Part shown: positions 26,926-36,223 of the stretch, piece after piece
How the letters are laid out: every line of letters starts with the position of its first letter
Numbering within the stretch: position 1 is the first letter of the stretch
Origin: Actinomycetota bacterium
GTDB taxonomy: Bacteria; Actinomycetota; Nitriliruptoria; Nitriliruptorales; Nitriliruptoraceae
NCBI GenBank assembly: GCA_019347575.1
Contig: JAHWKY010000026.1
Location: 1-64,000 of the forward strand
DNA: 64,000 bases
Direction of reading: 5' to 3'
Program-made: the position numbers and the translations under genes
The notes under the pieces: generated by a model
Seen by the model: only the letters and a program-made list of their open reading frames with translations
Databases searched by the model: none
Told to the model about the DNA's origin: nothing

Positions 26926-27393
26926 GTGACCGATACGCCCGAGGACCGGCTCGCCGAGCTCGGCATCGAGCTGCCCCCGCCCCCCAAGCCAGCGGCGGCG
27001 TACGTGCCCTGGCGGCGGATCGGCGACATCATCTTCACCGCCGGGCAGGTGCCGGTCGAGGGCGGGGCGGTGCGCTACTCCGGTCTCGTCGGCGATCAGC
27101 TCACCACCAACGAGGGCGCGGAGGCCGCGGAGCTGTGTGCGCGCAACGTGCTCGCGGTCGCCGCCGATGCCGCCGGCGGCCTCAGTGGACTCCGTGCGGT
27201 CAAGCTGACCGTCTTCGTCGCCAGCGCCCCGGGCTTCACCGAGCAGCACGTCGTCGCCAACGGTGCCAGCGAGCTGATCGCGAAGGTCCTCGGCGACAAC
27301 GGCGTGCACGCCCGGTCCGCGGTCGGGATGGCGGCTCTGCCGCTGAACGCCGCGGTCGAGGTCGAGGCCGTCTTCGAGGTGCTCGAGGGCTAG
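26926..27393 (+). CDS. RidA/YjgF family protein (Rv3678c-like)
   Basis: 155 residues, the longer RidA subgroup: TPEDRLAELGIELPPPPKP, FTAGQVPVEGG, QLTTNEGAEAAELCARNVLA and HARSAVGMAALPLNAAVEVEAVFEV. The canonical Arg that binds enamine carboxylates is in the HARSAVG segment. RidA-type proteins hydrolyse reactive enamines/imines, but this subgroup may have another role. GTG 26926 has GGGAGGGAGG just upstream. Its TAG shares the palindrome CTAG with the stop of the convergent nrfD gene. Confidence 0.88.
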   Translation: MTDTPEDRLAELGIELPPPPKPAAAYVPWRRIGDIIFTAGQVPVEGGAVRYSGLVGDQLTTNEGAEAAELCARNVLAVAADAAGGLSGLRAVKLTVFVASAPGFTEQHVVANGASELIAKVLGDNGVHARSAVGMAALPLNAAVEVEAVFEVLEG

Positions 27394-28301
27394 CCAGCTC
27401 GAGAGCGAGGACGCTGCTCACGCGCGCGTCGTTGCTGGCTGAACGTCGCGCGGGGGTCGCGGCTCGATGCGCGCCCCGCCTGGAACAGGCCGAAGCGCAG
27501 CGCCAGCCCACCGAGCGTCCCGAGGACCCCCGACAGCCTCCGCCGCCACCCCTTCGGCAGAGGCAGCAACGACACCAGCAGGCTGAGCGCGGTCAGGATC
27601 TTCGCCGCGCCCCACAGGTCGCCGGCCACACCCTCGTGCAGCGCGCGGCCGACCTGCTCGACCGCGTCGGCGTCGCGCTCGACCGCGACCGTCGCCCCGA
27701 GCTCGGCGACCTTCGCGGCGACCCCGAGCCGATGGGTGACCTCGTGCTCCTGTTCCGACAACGGCAGCAGGTCCAGCGTCGAGGTGGCCCCGGCGAGCGC
27801 GGACGCCCCGAACAGCAGCGGCAACGACCGCTGCGTCGCCCGCCACACCGGGACCGCCGTGTCCGCGAGCAGCACCCCGGTGTAGGTCCCCAGCACCGGG
27901 GCGAGCGCGCCGGACGCCAGACCGGCGGCGTTCCCGAGCGCTCCCGGAAGGACCACCGACGCGGTCGTGGTCCCACCCGTTGCGGCGAGCGTCCACGACC
28001 CGACCGAGATCGCCGACGTCGGACGGAACACCCGCAGCATGTTGAGGAACCGCTCGGGTCGGCCGAGGTCGACGATCAGCAGCACCGTGCCGAGCATCGA
28101 GCCGACCGCCGCGGTCCGTCGTGACCACCGCACCAGACCGTCGAGTCCGCCGGCGAGCTGCGCCACCGCCCCGAGCATCGCCGCGCCCGCCGTGACCCCG
28201 CCGACGTGGAAGTAGGTCGGGACCGACCAGATCCACACCGGCTCCTTGATGACCGGCCGGTCGTAGTACGTAACGTCGGCCGCGTCTGTCTCCTCGCTCA
28301 T
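27390..28301 (-). CDS. NrfD-like membrane subunit of formate dehydrogenase
   Basis: 303 residues, about eight hydrophobic helices. The N-terminal TYYDRPVIKEPVWIWSVPTYFHVGGVTAGAAMLGAVAQ segment is typical of NrfD/PsrC quinone-binding subunits. It should take electrons from the Fe-S subunit and pass them to menaquinone. ATG 28301 overlaps the Fe-S gene stop by 4 nt (ATGA). Last gene of the fdh operon. It lacks the haem ligands of FdnI-type cytochromes, so electron transfer is haem-free. Confidence 0.85.
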   Translation of the reverse strand: MSEETDAADVTYYDRPVIKEPVWIWSVPTYFHVGGVTAGAAMLGAVAQLAGGLDGLVRWSRRTAAVGSMLGTVLLIVDLGRPERFLNMLRVFRPTSAISVGSWTLAATGGTTTASVVLPGALGNAAGLASGALAPVLGTYTGVLLADTAVPVWRATQRSLPLLFGASALAGATSTLDLLPLSEQEHEVTHRLGVAAKVAELGATVAVERDADAVEQVGRALHEGVAGDLWGAAKILTALSLLVSLLPLPKGWRRRLSGVLGTLGGLALRFGLFQAGRASSRDPRATFSQQRRAREQRPRSRAG

Positions 28302-29248
28302 CGCCCCGACCGTCCGGCCGCGACGCTGACGACCGCTCCGATCACCGCTGCGACCATCGCGGCCCCGGTCGCCAACGCCGAGCGCCAGCTCGAGCCGACC
28401 CACTCCGTCGGGTCGACCGGGTCAGGCGGCAGGTTGTAGACCTCGGGGCGGTCGGTGAGGAGGAAGAAGGCGTTGAGCTGGCCGGTCCCGGGCAGCTGCG
28501 CCTCGTCCGCGCCGTACAGGTACGCGCTCGACACGCCCCGCTCGTGCAGGACCGCGACGCGCTCCTGGGCCAGCTCGACGAGATCCTCGACCTCGCCGAA
28601 CACGATCGAGTCGGTCGGGCACGCCTTGGCGCAGGCCGGCTCGAGGCCGCCGTGGAGGCGGTCGTAGCAGAGGGTGCACTTGAACGCGCGGCCATCGTCC
28701 TCGTTGCGGTCGATGACGCCGAACGGGCAAGCGACCACGCACATGCCGCAGCCGTTGCAGATGTCGGGCTGGACGAACACCGAGTCGTACTCGGTGCGGA
28801 TGATCGAGCCGGTCGGGCACACGTCGAGGCAGCCCGCGTGCGTGCAGTGCTTGCACACGTCGCTCATCATCAGCCACCGGAACGGATCCTCACCTGTCTG
28901 AGCGACAGCCGGTGAGACGTCTTCGCCGAACCAGCTCAGGTCCACGGGGCCCTCGCGCTCCACGAAGGCGACGTGGCGCCAGGTCGACGCCCCGAGGTCG
29001 CTGGTGTTGTCGTAGCTCTCGCCGGTGAACAGGAAGCCGTCGTCGGGGAGCTGGTTCCACTGCTTGCACGCGACCTCGCACGCCTTGCAGCCGATGCACA
29101 CGGTCGTGTCGGTGAAGAAGCCGTAGGCCCCGGGTGGGTGCGCGGTGCCCCGCCCGGGCTGCCACGCGTCGACGCCGACCAGCTCGGAGGACGTGCGCAG
29201 CTCGCGCGACTCGTCGGGGCCCGGCAACGTCTCGGGTGAGGTGGCCAT
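28298..29248 (-). CDS. Formate dehydrogenase iron-sulfur subunit (FdhB/HybA type)
   Basis: 316 residues with four 4Fe-4S motifs: CIGCKACEVACK, CKHCTHAGCLDVCPTG, CNGCGMCVVACPFG and the split CTLCYDR...CAKACP. A C-terminal membrane helix (about 290-312) anchors it next to the NrfD subunit. ATG 29248 overlaps the fdhA stop by one base (TGATG). Electrons from formate would move from FdhA through this protein to the quinone pool. Confidence 0.93.
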   Translation of the reverse strand: MATSPETLPGPDESRELRTSSELVGVDAWQPGRGTAHPPGAYGFFTDTTVCIGCKACEVACKQWNQLPDDGFLFTGESYDNTSDLGASTWRHVAFVEREGPVDLSWFGEDVSPAVAQTGEDPFRWLMMSDVCKHCTHAGCLDVCPTGSIIRTEYDSVFVQPDICNGCGMCVVACPFGVIDRNEDDGRAFKCTLCYDRLHGGLEPACAKACPTDSIVFGEVEDLVELAQERVAVLHERGVSSAYLYGADEAQLPGTGQLNAFFLLTDRPEVYNLPPDPVDPTEWVGSSWRSALATGAAMVAAVIGAVVSVAAGRSGR

Positions 29249-32200
29249 CAGGTCTCCTCGTCCTGTTGCGTCTGTCCCGCGCGCACGCCGTGACGGCCAC
29301 GCGGCCGCTCGAGCCCGGGGAGGTCGCGGCTCACGTCGGGGATGGTGTCGGCGAGCAGGCCCGACGTCACGACCCGCCGGCCGCGCGAGCGCCGCCCCGG
29401 CTGGATATCGGCGGTGAGCGCCTTGGACTCCTGGATGGACACGTTGGGGTCGGCCACGAACCCGATCAGCTCGTTGACGGTGTCGCCGGTCACGAGCCCG
29501 AGGTAGGACCAGTGGTAGGGCAGGCCGATGGTGTGCACCACGCGCCGGCGGCCTTTGCCGACCCGCAGCGGCCGCACCCGTGGAGTGACCAGCACGCGAC
29601 ACTCGATCTCGCCCCGCGCGGTCGAGACCGTGGCCCAGCCGCCGTTCTCCAGGCCGCGCTCACGAGCGAGCTCGGGGGAGACCTCGCAGAACAGTTCCGG
29701 CATCAGCTCGCTCAGCCACCCGACCCAGCGGCTCATCCCCCCGGCGGTGTGGTGCTCGGTGAGTCGGTAGGTCGTCAGCGCGTAGGGGTACCGAGGGTCG
29801 TCGTAGGCGCGGTGCATCGGGTTGTCGGCGCGCGCCCACTCCATCCGCGCCGGGTTGCACTGCTGGCCGTACAGCAGGTTCTCGACCGGCGACTCCTGCG
29901 GCTCGTAGTGGGTCGGCAGAGGCCCGTCGAGCAGGCCGGTCGGGACGAACAGCCACCCCTTGCCGTCGGTCTGCATGATGAAGGGCGAGTCACCGGCGAG
30001 CGCATCGGTGCCCGATGCATCCTCGGGCGGCTCGTACCCGGGTGGGCGGCCGGGGATGAAGTCGGTGCTGTCGTAGCCGGTCCACTCCTCCTCGTCGGCG
30101 TCCCACCACACGTAGCGCTTGCGCTCCGACCACGGGTGCCCGTCGGGGTCGGCGGACGCGCGGTTGTACAGGATCCGGCGGTTGTCGGGCCAGGCCCAGG
30201 CCCACTCCGGGGCGACCCAGTTCTGCTCGTACCACGGCTTGCGCCGGTCGGTCTGGTTCACGCCGTCGGCGAACGCCCCCGAGTAGATCCAGCAGCCACT
30301 GGCGGTGGACCCGTCGTCGGCCAGGTCGGTGAACGAGGACACCAGGTCGTCATCGTGGATGACGCCGCGACTCGAGCGCTCGCTCCAGCGCCAGCCGTTG
30401 ATCTCGCGCAGCACCGCCTCGGCGACGGGCTCGTCGTGCGGCCCCTGCGTCGGGTAGTCCCAGGTGAGGTGCTGGATCGGTCGGTCCTGGGGGTCCTGGC
30501 TGTCGGCGTAGAGGGCCTTGAGCCGCCGGCCCAGGTGGTAGACGAAGCCCAGCTCGCTGCGGGCGTGGCCGGGTGGCTCGACCGCCTTGTGGTGCCACTG
30601 CAGCATCCGCTGGGTGTTGGTGAAGCTGCCGTCCTTCTCGGTGTGGTTCGCCGCGGGGAAGAAGAACACCTCGGTGTCGCAGTCGGCCGGGGACACCTCG
30701 TCGCGCTCGAACTCGGGGCCGGTGCGCCAGAACTCGGCGGACTCGGTCGGGGCGAAGTCGCGCACCACGCACCACTTCAGGTTGCGCGCCGCGGCACGGT
30801 GCAGCGCCCCGTGCATCGAGCCGACCACGGGGTTCTCGCCCATGATGAAGTAGCCCTCGACGTCGCCGTCGGCCATCGCCGCGACCGTCGTCATGTGGCT
30901 GTGGTCGCCGGACTGGCGCGGCAGGTACTCGTACGCGAAGTCGTTGTCGGGCTGGGCGTGATCGCCGAAGTACGCCTTGAGCAGGCTCACCGCGTACTTG
31001 CCGAAGTTCGCCCACCAGCCCGCGCCGGCCTCGTTGTAGGCGATGTAGTCGTCCAGCGAGGTGTCGTGGTCGGCGTGCGGCATCGGCAGGTAGCCCGGCA
31101 ACAGGTTGTAGAGGGTCGGGATGTCGGTGGAGCCCTGGATCGAGGCGTGGCCGCGCAGCGCCAGGATGCCGCCGCCGGGACGCCCGATGTTGCCCAGCAG
31201 GAGCTGCAGGATCGAGGCGGTGCGGATGTACTGCACCCCCACCGTGTGTTGGGTCCACCCGACCGCGTAGCAGAAGGCCGAGGTACGCTCGCGCCCCGAG
31301 TTGTCACACAGCGACGCGGCGACGCGGAGGAACAGCTCCTCGTCGATGCCGCAGATCTCGGCCACGACGTCGGGCGTGTAGCGCTCGAAGTGCCGCTTCA
31401 GCACCTGGAACACGCAGCGCGGGTGCTGCAGCGTCGGGTCGGTCTCCTCGTGGGTGACGTCCTTGCCGCGGTGTGCCTCCGCCCCCGAGGCGAACATCTC
31501 GCGCTGGCCCGCCGACGGGGCCACCTCCGTGCCCTGGTACTGCCACGAGCTGGGGTCGTACTGCCCCTCGTCCGGATCCCAGCCGCTGAAGACGCCGTCG
31601 AGGTCCTCGGTGTCGACGTAGTCCTCCCGGAGCACCACCGCGGCGTTGGTGTAGTGCACGACGTAGTCGCGGAAGTACCGCTCCTCGGTCAGCACGTGGT
31701 TGATCAGGCCACCGAGGAACGCGATGTCGGTCCCGGCCCGCAGCGGGACGTGGATGTCAGCGACCGCAGAGGTCCGCGTGAAGCGCGGGTCGACGTGGAT
31801 CACGGTGGCTCCGCGGCGCTTGGCCTCCATCACCCACTGGAACCCCACCGGATGGCACTCCGCCATGTTAGAGCCCTGGATGACGACGCAGTCGCTGTTG
31901 GCCAGGTCCTGCTGGAAGGTGGTCGCGCCGCCGCGGCCGAAGGAGGTGCCCAGACCGGGCACCGTGGAGCTGTGTCAGATCCGCGCCTGGTTCTCGATCT
32001 GGATCGCGCCCAGCGCGGTGAACAGCTTCTTGATGAGGTAGTTCTCCTCGTTGTCCAAGGTGGCGCCGCCGAGGTGGGCGAACCCCAGGGTGCGGTTGAC
32101 GCGTACGCCGTCGGGGCGCTCGACCTCGAAGGTGCGGTCGCGGGTCTGCTTGACCAGTTCGGCGACGCGGTCCATGGCCCACTCGAGGTCGACCGGCTCC

Positions 32201-32547
32201 CAGTCCTCGCTGCCGGGGCGGCGGTAGAGCACGGTGCGGGGCCGGTGGCTGCCGGTGACGAGCTGGAGCGTCGCCGCGCCCTTCGGGCAGAGCTTGCCGC
32301 GCGAGACGGGCGAGTCGGGGTCGCCCTCGATGTCGGTGAGCTCGCCGTCCTTGGTGTACAGCAGCTGGCCGCAGCCGACCGCGCAGTAGGGACAGACCGA
32401 ACGTGCGACGCCGTCGGCCTCGTCGCTGCGCGGGGCCAGCGAGGCGGAACGTTCGCTGCCGGCGGTGTCCACGAGCAGCGCGGTCAGGTCGCGGTGGCGC
32501 AGCTGTCGCACGACAGGCCAGCGTTCGAGCCGCTCACCCAGACCCAC
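29248..32547 (-). CDS. fdhA: Formate dehydrogenase catalytic subunit, selenocysteine-containing
   Basis: 1099 residues when the in-frame TGA at 31977-31975 is read as Sec (U191). It would otherwise be miscalled as two genes. The first 190 codons hold the 4Fe-4S site (C52, C55, C59, C87) and end ALGAIQIENQARI. Then comes U-HSSTVPGLGTSFGRGG, the invariant Sec/Cys neighbourhood of molybdopterin formate dehydrogenases. The rest gives the bis-MGD binding domains (GSNMAECHPVGF, CDTEVFFFPAANHTEKDGSF, LLYGQQCNPARM). No Tat motif is seen at the N-terminus, so it may face the cytoplasm. GTG 32547 has GGGAGG upstream. selB and selA lie next door. Confidence 0.95.
31945..31977 (-). promoter_or_regulatory. 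Bacterial SECIS element of fdhA with its UGA codon
   Basis: On the minus strand the UGA (31977-31975) is followed by 11 nt and then GGTGCCC-GGTCT-GGGCACC (31963-31945), a perfect 7-bp stem with a GGTCT loop. The E. coli fdhF SECIS has the same spacing and an AGGUCU loop, the part bound by SelB. This makes recoding rather than termination the clear reading. Confidence 0.93.
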
Positions 32548-32575
32548 GGATCCTCCCGCGCCTCCGCCGCACCAT

Positions 32576-32624
32576 CAGGTTGTGCTATCGCTTCGCTACT
32601 TGAGCACTCAGGTGGTGCTATCGC
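32576..32624. promoter_or_regulatory. Direct-repeat operator candidate upstream of fdhA
   Basis: CAGGTTGTGCTATCGC (32576-32591) and CAGGTGGTGCTATCGC (32609-32624) differ at one base and are offset by 33 bp, close to three helical turns. They begin 29 bp upstream of the fdhA start. Two same-face sites are what a dimeric or paired activator/repressor would use. On the minus strand TTGACT (32637-32632) just beyond them could be a -35, but no convincing -10 pairs with it. The regulator is unknown. Confidence 0.5.
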
Positions 32625-32832
32625 CGACGCTAGTCAACCTCGCCGCGACCGGGGGGCGGCGTGTTGCACGACGAACGACGGTGGCCACTCGGTCGAGCGA
32701 GTCTCGGCCGGTCGGTCCGGCCCGGTCGCGGTCACCCACCCACGGTCAGGGCGAACACCGCCGCGTCCCGGCGACCTGCGGCAGGATTGAGGACACGAAC
32801 GGAGCGCGAACACCGCGACCTAGGAGGACACC

Positions 32833-32892
32833 GTGTACATCGGCCTCGGCACCCTGCTGCTCATCATCATCCTGATCCTCATCTTCGCCTGA
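32833..32892 (+). CDS. 19-residue single-helix membrane microprotein
   Basis: GTG 32833 encodes MYIGLGTLLLIIILILIFA and a TGA stop. The peptide is almost entirely hydrophobic, long enough to span the membrane once. TAGGAGG (32821-32827) is 5 nt upstream, one of the best ribosome binding sites in the window, and a terminator-like hairpin follows at 32938. Too short for automatic calling. It lies between the divergent fdh operon and the convergent selB. Function unknown. A role as a small subunit or regulator of a membrane complex is only a guess. Confidence 0.6.
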   Translation: MYIGLGTLLLIIILILIFA

Positions 32893-32937
32893 GCAACTCG
32901 ACCACCAAGCCCAGATCTCGCGGTCCATGCCAGGTGG

Positions 32938-32966
32938 TGCCCGCGGCTCGCTGGGGGCCGCGGGCA
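32938..32966. terminator. Bidirectional hairpin between microprotein gene and selB
   Basis: TGCCCGCGGC (32938-32947) and GCCGCGGGCA (32957-32966) form a perfect 10-bp stem with a 9-nt loop. No clear T-tract follows on either side, so termination efficiency is uncertain. Its position between convergent genes supports the role. Confidence 0.6.
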
Positions 32967-33005
32967 TCACCGTCTCTGACACGGGGGACGCGACCGTAGG
33001 GGCGG

Positions 33006-34865
33006 TCAACGGACCGTGCGGGTCGCGCCGTCGAACGCGGTGACGCCCGCTGCGTCGAGGTGCTCGAGCAGCGGGATGGCGTACTTCCTCGACGTGCCGA
33101 GCGCCTCCCGCGCCTCCGAGGCGGTGAACGGTCCCTGGGTCGCTGCCAGCGAACGCAGGAGCGCCGCGGCATCGTCCACCGCGGTGCGGGTGAACGCGAC
33201 CGGCCCACAGCGGACCACCACGCCATCGTGCACGACCCCGGTGAGCTCTTCGTGGCTCATGCCGAGCTCCCGGGCGGTCGCCGCGAGGTCCGGTGGGCCG
33301 AACGGTTCCTCCCCGAGGCGTCGCAGCAGCTCGGTCCGTCGTCGCTCGCGGGCCTCGTCACGTCGAGGCGCGAAGGAGGCCAGCGCGTACGCCGACCCTG
33401 ACCGGCGCAGGTCGCCTGACTGAGCGAGGTGATCGATCAGCTGGTCCGCCGCCTCCGGAGGGCAGCCAGCGGCGGTCGCGGCGGCGGTCAACGCGCCCCG
33501 TCCCACGCCGGGACTGGTCGGCTCTGCCTCGTGGTGCCTCGAAGCGGCAGCCGCGACTGCACCCGCCCACGCCGCGAGGTGGCCCGGCTCGACCAGGTGG
33601 GAGCCGACCGTCTCGACTCCCGGTGAGGGCTCGTCGACACCGGCGGCAGCGAGGGCGACGCCACGGCTCCACGCCCCGCCGTGTGCCAGGAGCAGCGGAC
33701 GCAGCCGTGCGTCTCGCGGCGCGTGGCGCACGGCCTCGAGTTCGCTGACGCGCTCGAGCCGGGCGTCGGTACCGCGGATGCGCCCGTCCGGCAGCGGGTC
33801 GAGCACCTCCCCCCCGCCGCACGTCGCACGTCGGCCGGCATCACGCAGCACGAATCGGTCGCCAGCCGCGATGACCACGGGGCGATCGAGGTCGAGGCGT
33901 ACGTACCCCTCGCTCCCGCCGGAGAGGTCCTCGCCGAGCAGTGGGTGGACCGTCGCGGTCACCTCCGCCGCTCCGGTGTGGACGTGCCACGCCCCCGTCC
34001 TGCCGACCTCCTGTCCCGGTAGCACCCGGACCCACCCGTCGAAGGTGCTGGAGACGACCCAGCGGTCAGCAGGGCCTGCGACCACGACGTGGCCTCGTCC
34101 GAGGTCCTCGCGTGCCACCCCGGCGAGGTTGAGCGCGACACGGCTGTCGGGCTCGGCGCGCTCGATGGGCTCGCCCAGCGACTGCATACCGCGGATGCGG
34201 GTCGTCCCGCCCTCGGGGAGCAGCGTCACCTCGTCGCCGACCGCGAGCACCCCCCCGGTCAGGGTGCCGGTCACGATCGTGCCGGCGCCGCTGATGCTGA
34301 ACGTGCGGTCGACCCACAGCCGCGGTCGGTTCTGGTTGCGGGGTCGGGGCGCGGCGGCGAGGCGCGACGCCAGGCTGGCGCGGAGCTCGTCGAGGCCGTC
34401 TCCGGTCACGGAGTCGACGAGGTGCACCGGTGCGCCACGGAGCGTGGTCGCTGCCAGCCGCTCCTCGACGTCGGCCGCGACCTCGAGCGCGCGATCCTCG
34501 CCAGCGAGCCGCAGCTTGGTGACCGCCGCGACCGCCCCGTCGACCTCGAGCAGGTCGAGGATGTCGAGGTGCTCCTGCGACTGCTCCGACCAGCCGTCGT
34601 CGGCGGCGACGACGAACAGCGCGAGCCGGACCGCGCCCGCCCCGGCGAGCATGTTGGGCACGAACCGCTCGTGGCCCGGGACGTCCACGAACGCGACCGT
34701 GACCGTGCGACCCGCGACCTCGAGGTCGGTCCAGACGAACCCGAGGTCGATCGTCAGGCCGCGGCGGCGCTCCTCCTCCCAGCGGTCAGGCTCCATGCCG
34801 GTGAGCGCGCGGAGCAGGCTCGACTTGCCGTGATCGACGTGCCCTGCGGTCGCGACGACCCGCAC
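33006..34865 (-). CDS. selB: Selenocysteine-specific elongation factor SelB
   Basis: 619 residues. GTPase domain with GHVDHGKSS (8-16), the RRRGLTIDLGF switch and DVPGHE, followed by SelB domains II-III (GTIVTGTLTGG) and C-terminal winged helices (from about 390) that read the SECIS RNA. The G4 position, normally NKxD or TKxD, reads TKLRLAGED: the guanine-contacting Asp is missing or shifted, which is odd. GTG 34865 lies 2 nt after the selA stop. It delivers Sec-tRNA to fdhA (and perhaps to the small gene at 36367). Confidence 0.95.
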   Translation of the reverse strand: MRVVATAGHVDHGKSSLLRALTGMEPDRWEEERRRGLTIDLGFVWTDLEVAGRTVTVAFVDVPGHERFVPNMLAGAGAVRLALFVVAADDGWSEQSQEHLDILDLLEVDGAVAAVTKLRLAGEDRALEVAADVEERLAATTLRGAPVHLVDSVTGDGLDELRASLASRLAAAPRPRNQNRPRLWVDRTFSISGAGTIVTGTLTGGVLAVGDEVTLLPEGGTTRIRGMQSLGEPIERAEPDSRVALNLAGVAREDLGRGHVVVAGPADRWVVSSTFDGWVRVLPGQEVGRTGAWHVHTGAAEVTATVHPLLGEDLSGGSEGYVRLDLDRPVVIAAGDRFVLRDAGRRATCGGGEVLDPLPDGRIRGTDARLERVSELEAVRHAPRDARLRPLLLAHGGAWSRGVALAAAGVDEPSPGVETVGSHLVEPGHLAAWAGAVAAAASRHHEAEPTSPGVGRGALTAAATAAGCPPEAADQLIDHLAQSGDLRRSGSAYALASFAPRRDEARERRRTELLRRLGEEPFGPPDLAATARELGMSHEELTGVVHDGVVVRCGPVAFTRTAVDDAAALLRSLAATQGPFTASEAREALGTSRKYAIPLLEHLDAAGVTAFDGATRTVR

Positions 34866-34867
34866 CG

Positions 34868-36223
34868 TCAGTCGACCCCCAGCGCCGCCCGGACCGCAGC
34901 CACGACGGTCTCGTCCTGGCTGGGGGCGACCGTGCGCAGGTCGAGCAGCACCAGCCCATCCTCCACGCGGGCGACGATCGGCGGCTCGCCGCTGCGAAGG
35001 CGAGCGGCGAAGCCGTCGGCATCAGCCACGCGCAACGCGACCGCCCACGACGACAGATCGGCGCCAGGCATCGAACCGCCTCCCACCAGCGCGGTGCTCG
35101 GCTGGGCGTCGGCGTCGGTCCCGATCGCGTCGGCGACGGTGCGGGCCCGTGCGTGGAGCGTCTCGGGATCGGCGTGGAGCATCGCCCACGTCGGCAGATC
35201 GAGCGGGACGTCGTTGCGCAGATGCGATTCGAGGGTCGCCTCGAGTGCGGCTCGCTGGAGCTTGTCGATGCGGAGCGCTCGCGCGAGCGGGTGTCGCGAG
35301 CAGCGCAGGATCAGGTCGTCCCGGCCCGCGATGATCCCCGCCTGCGGACCACCGAGCAGCTTGTCGCCACTGAAGATCACGAGGTCGGCTCCCTCCGCCA
35401 GCGCTGCCTCGACGGAGGGCTCTCCGGCGAGTACGCCGCGGTGGTCGTGCAGCAGACCCGAGCCGATGTCGTAGGCGAGCGGAACGCTGGCGTCCTTGGC
35501 GACGCGGGCGAGCTGCTCGACGCTCGGGGTCTCGGAGAAGCCCACGACGCGGTAGTTGGACTGGTGCACCTTGAGGATCAGTCCGGTGCGGTCGCTGGCC
35601 GCGGCCTCGTAGTCGCCGGGGCGCGTGCGGTTGGTGGTGCCGACCTCGTGCAGGCGTGCTCCCGACGCCGCCATGATGTCGGGCAGTCGGAACGAGCCGC
35701 CGATCTCGATCAGCTCGCCGCGACTCACGATGGTCTCGCGGCCTCCCGACAGCGCGGCGAGGACCAGCACGAGCGCCGCCGCACCGTTGTTGACGACCGT
35801 CGCGGCCTCCGCCCCGCACGCCTCCGCCGCGAGCCGACCGACGTGCCGGGTGCGCGACCCGCGCGCTCCCTCGTCGCGCTCGAACTCCAGGGTCGTGTAG
35901 CCCGCCGCCTCCTCGACGGCCCGCCGCGCGTCCAGGGACAGCGGGGCGCGGCCGAGGTTGGTGTGCAGCACCACCCCCGTGGCGTTGACGACGCGCGTGA
36001 GCCGACCACGGCGTCGCGCGGCGAGGTCCTCGGTGGCGACGGCGAACAGCTCGTCGGGGCGCGGCACCGGACCGCCGTTGCGGACGCGCTCGCGCGCCTC
36101 CGCCAGCGCACGTCGCAGCGCCTCGGTGACGGCGCGCCGACCGTACTGCTCGATCGGGGCGACGGCCGCGTGCCGCTCCAACAGCATCCCCAGCTGGGGC
36201 AGCCGCGACAGGTCCGGTGTCAT
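34868..36223 (-). CDS. selA: L-seryl-tRNA(Sec) selenium transferase SelA
   Basis: 451 residues from ATG 36223. PLP fold with NATGVVLHTNLGRAPLS, VNNGAAALVLVLAAL and the PLP lysine K288 in FSGDKLLGGPQAG. Converts Ser-tRNA(Sec) to Sec-tRNA(Sec) with selenophosphate. Two starts are possible. ATG 36223 has the repeat-borne SD and the normal family N-terminus (DLSRLPQLGMLLERH). ATG 36292 is in frame and would add 23 residues encoded entirely by the 69-bp repeat unit. TAGGCT at 36306-36301, 8 nt before ATG 36292, suggests transcription starts right there. Confidence 0.95.
   Translation of the reverse strand: MTPDLSRLPQLGMLLERHAAVAPIEQYGRRAVTEALRRALAEARERVRNGGPVPRPDELFAVATEDLAARRRGRLTRVVNATGVVLHTNLGRAPLSLDARRAVEEAAGYTTLEFERDEGARGSRTRHVGRLAAEACGAEAATVVNNGAAALVLVLAALSGGRETIVSRGELIEIGGSFRLPDIMAASGARLHEVGTTNRTRPGDYEAAASDRTGLILKVHQSNYRVVGFSETPSVEQLARVAKDASVPLAYDIGSGLLHDHRGVLAGEPSVEAALAEGADLVIFSGDKLLGGPQAGIIAGRDDLILRCSRHPLARALRIDKLQRAALEATLESHLRNDVPLDLPTWAMLHADPETLHARARTVADAIGTDADAQPSTALVGGGSMPGADLSSWAVALRVADADGFAARLRSGEPPIVARVEDGLVLLDLRTVAPSQDETVVAAVRAALGVD

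Noticed and set aside
29248-32547. fdhA as a frameshifted pseudogene or two separate genes
   Set aside because: The TGA is in frame, at the exact Sec position, with a SECIS hairpin and neighbouring selA/selB.
32632-32637. TTGACT as the fdhA -35 box
   Set aside because: No acceptable -10 at 16-18 bp spacing, so the promoter is not called.
29134-32790. 1218-codon plus-strand frame opposite fdhA
   Set aside because: Antisense shadow; the opposite strand encodes an unmistakable formate dehydrogenase.
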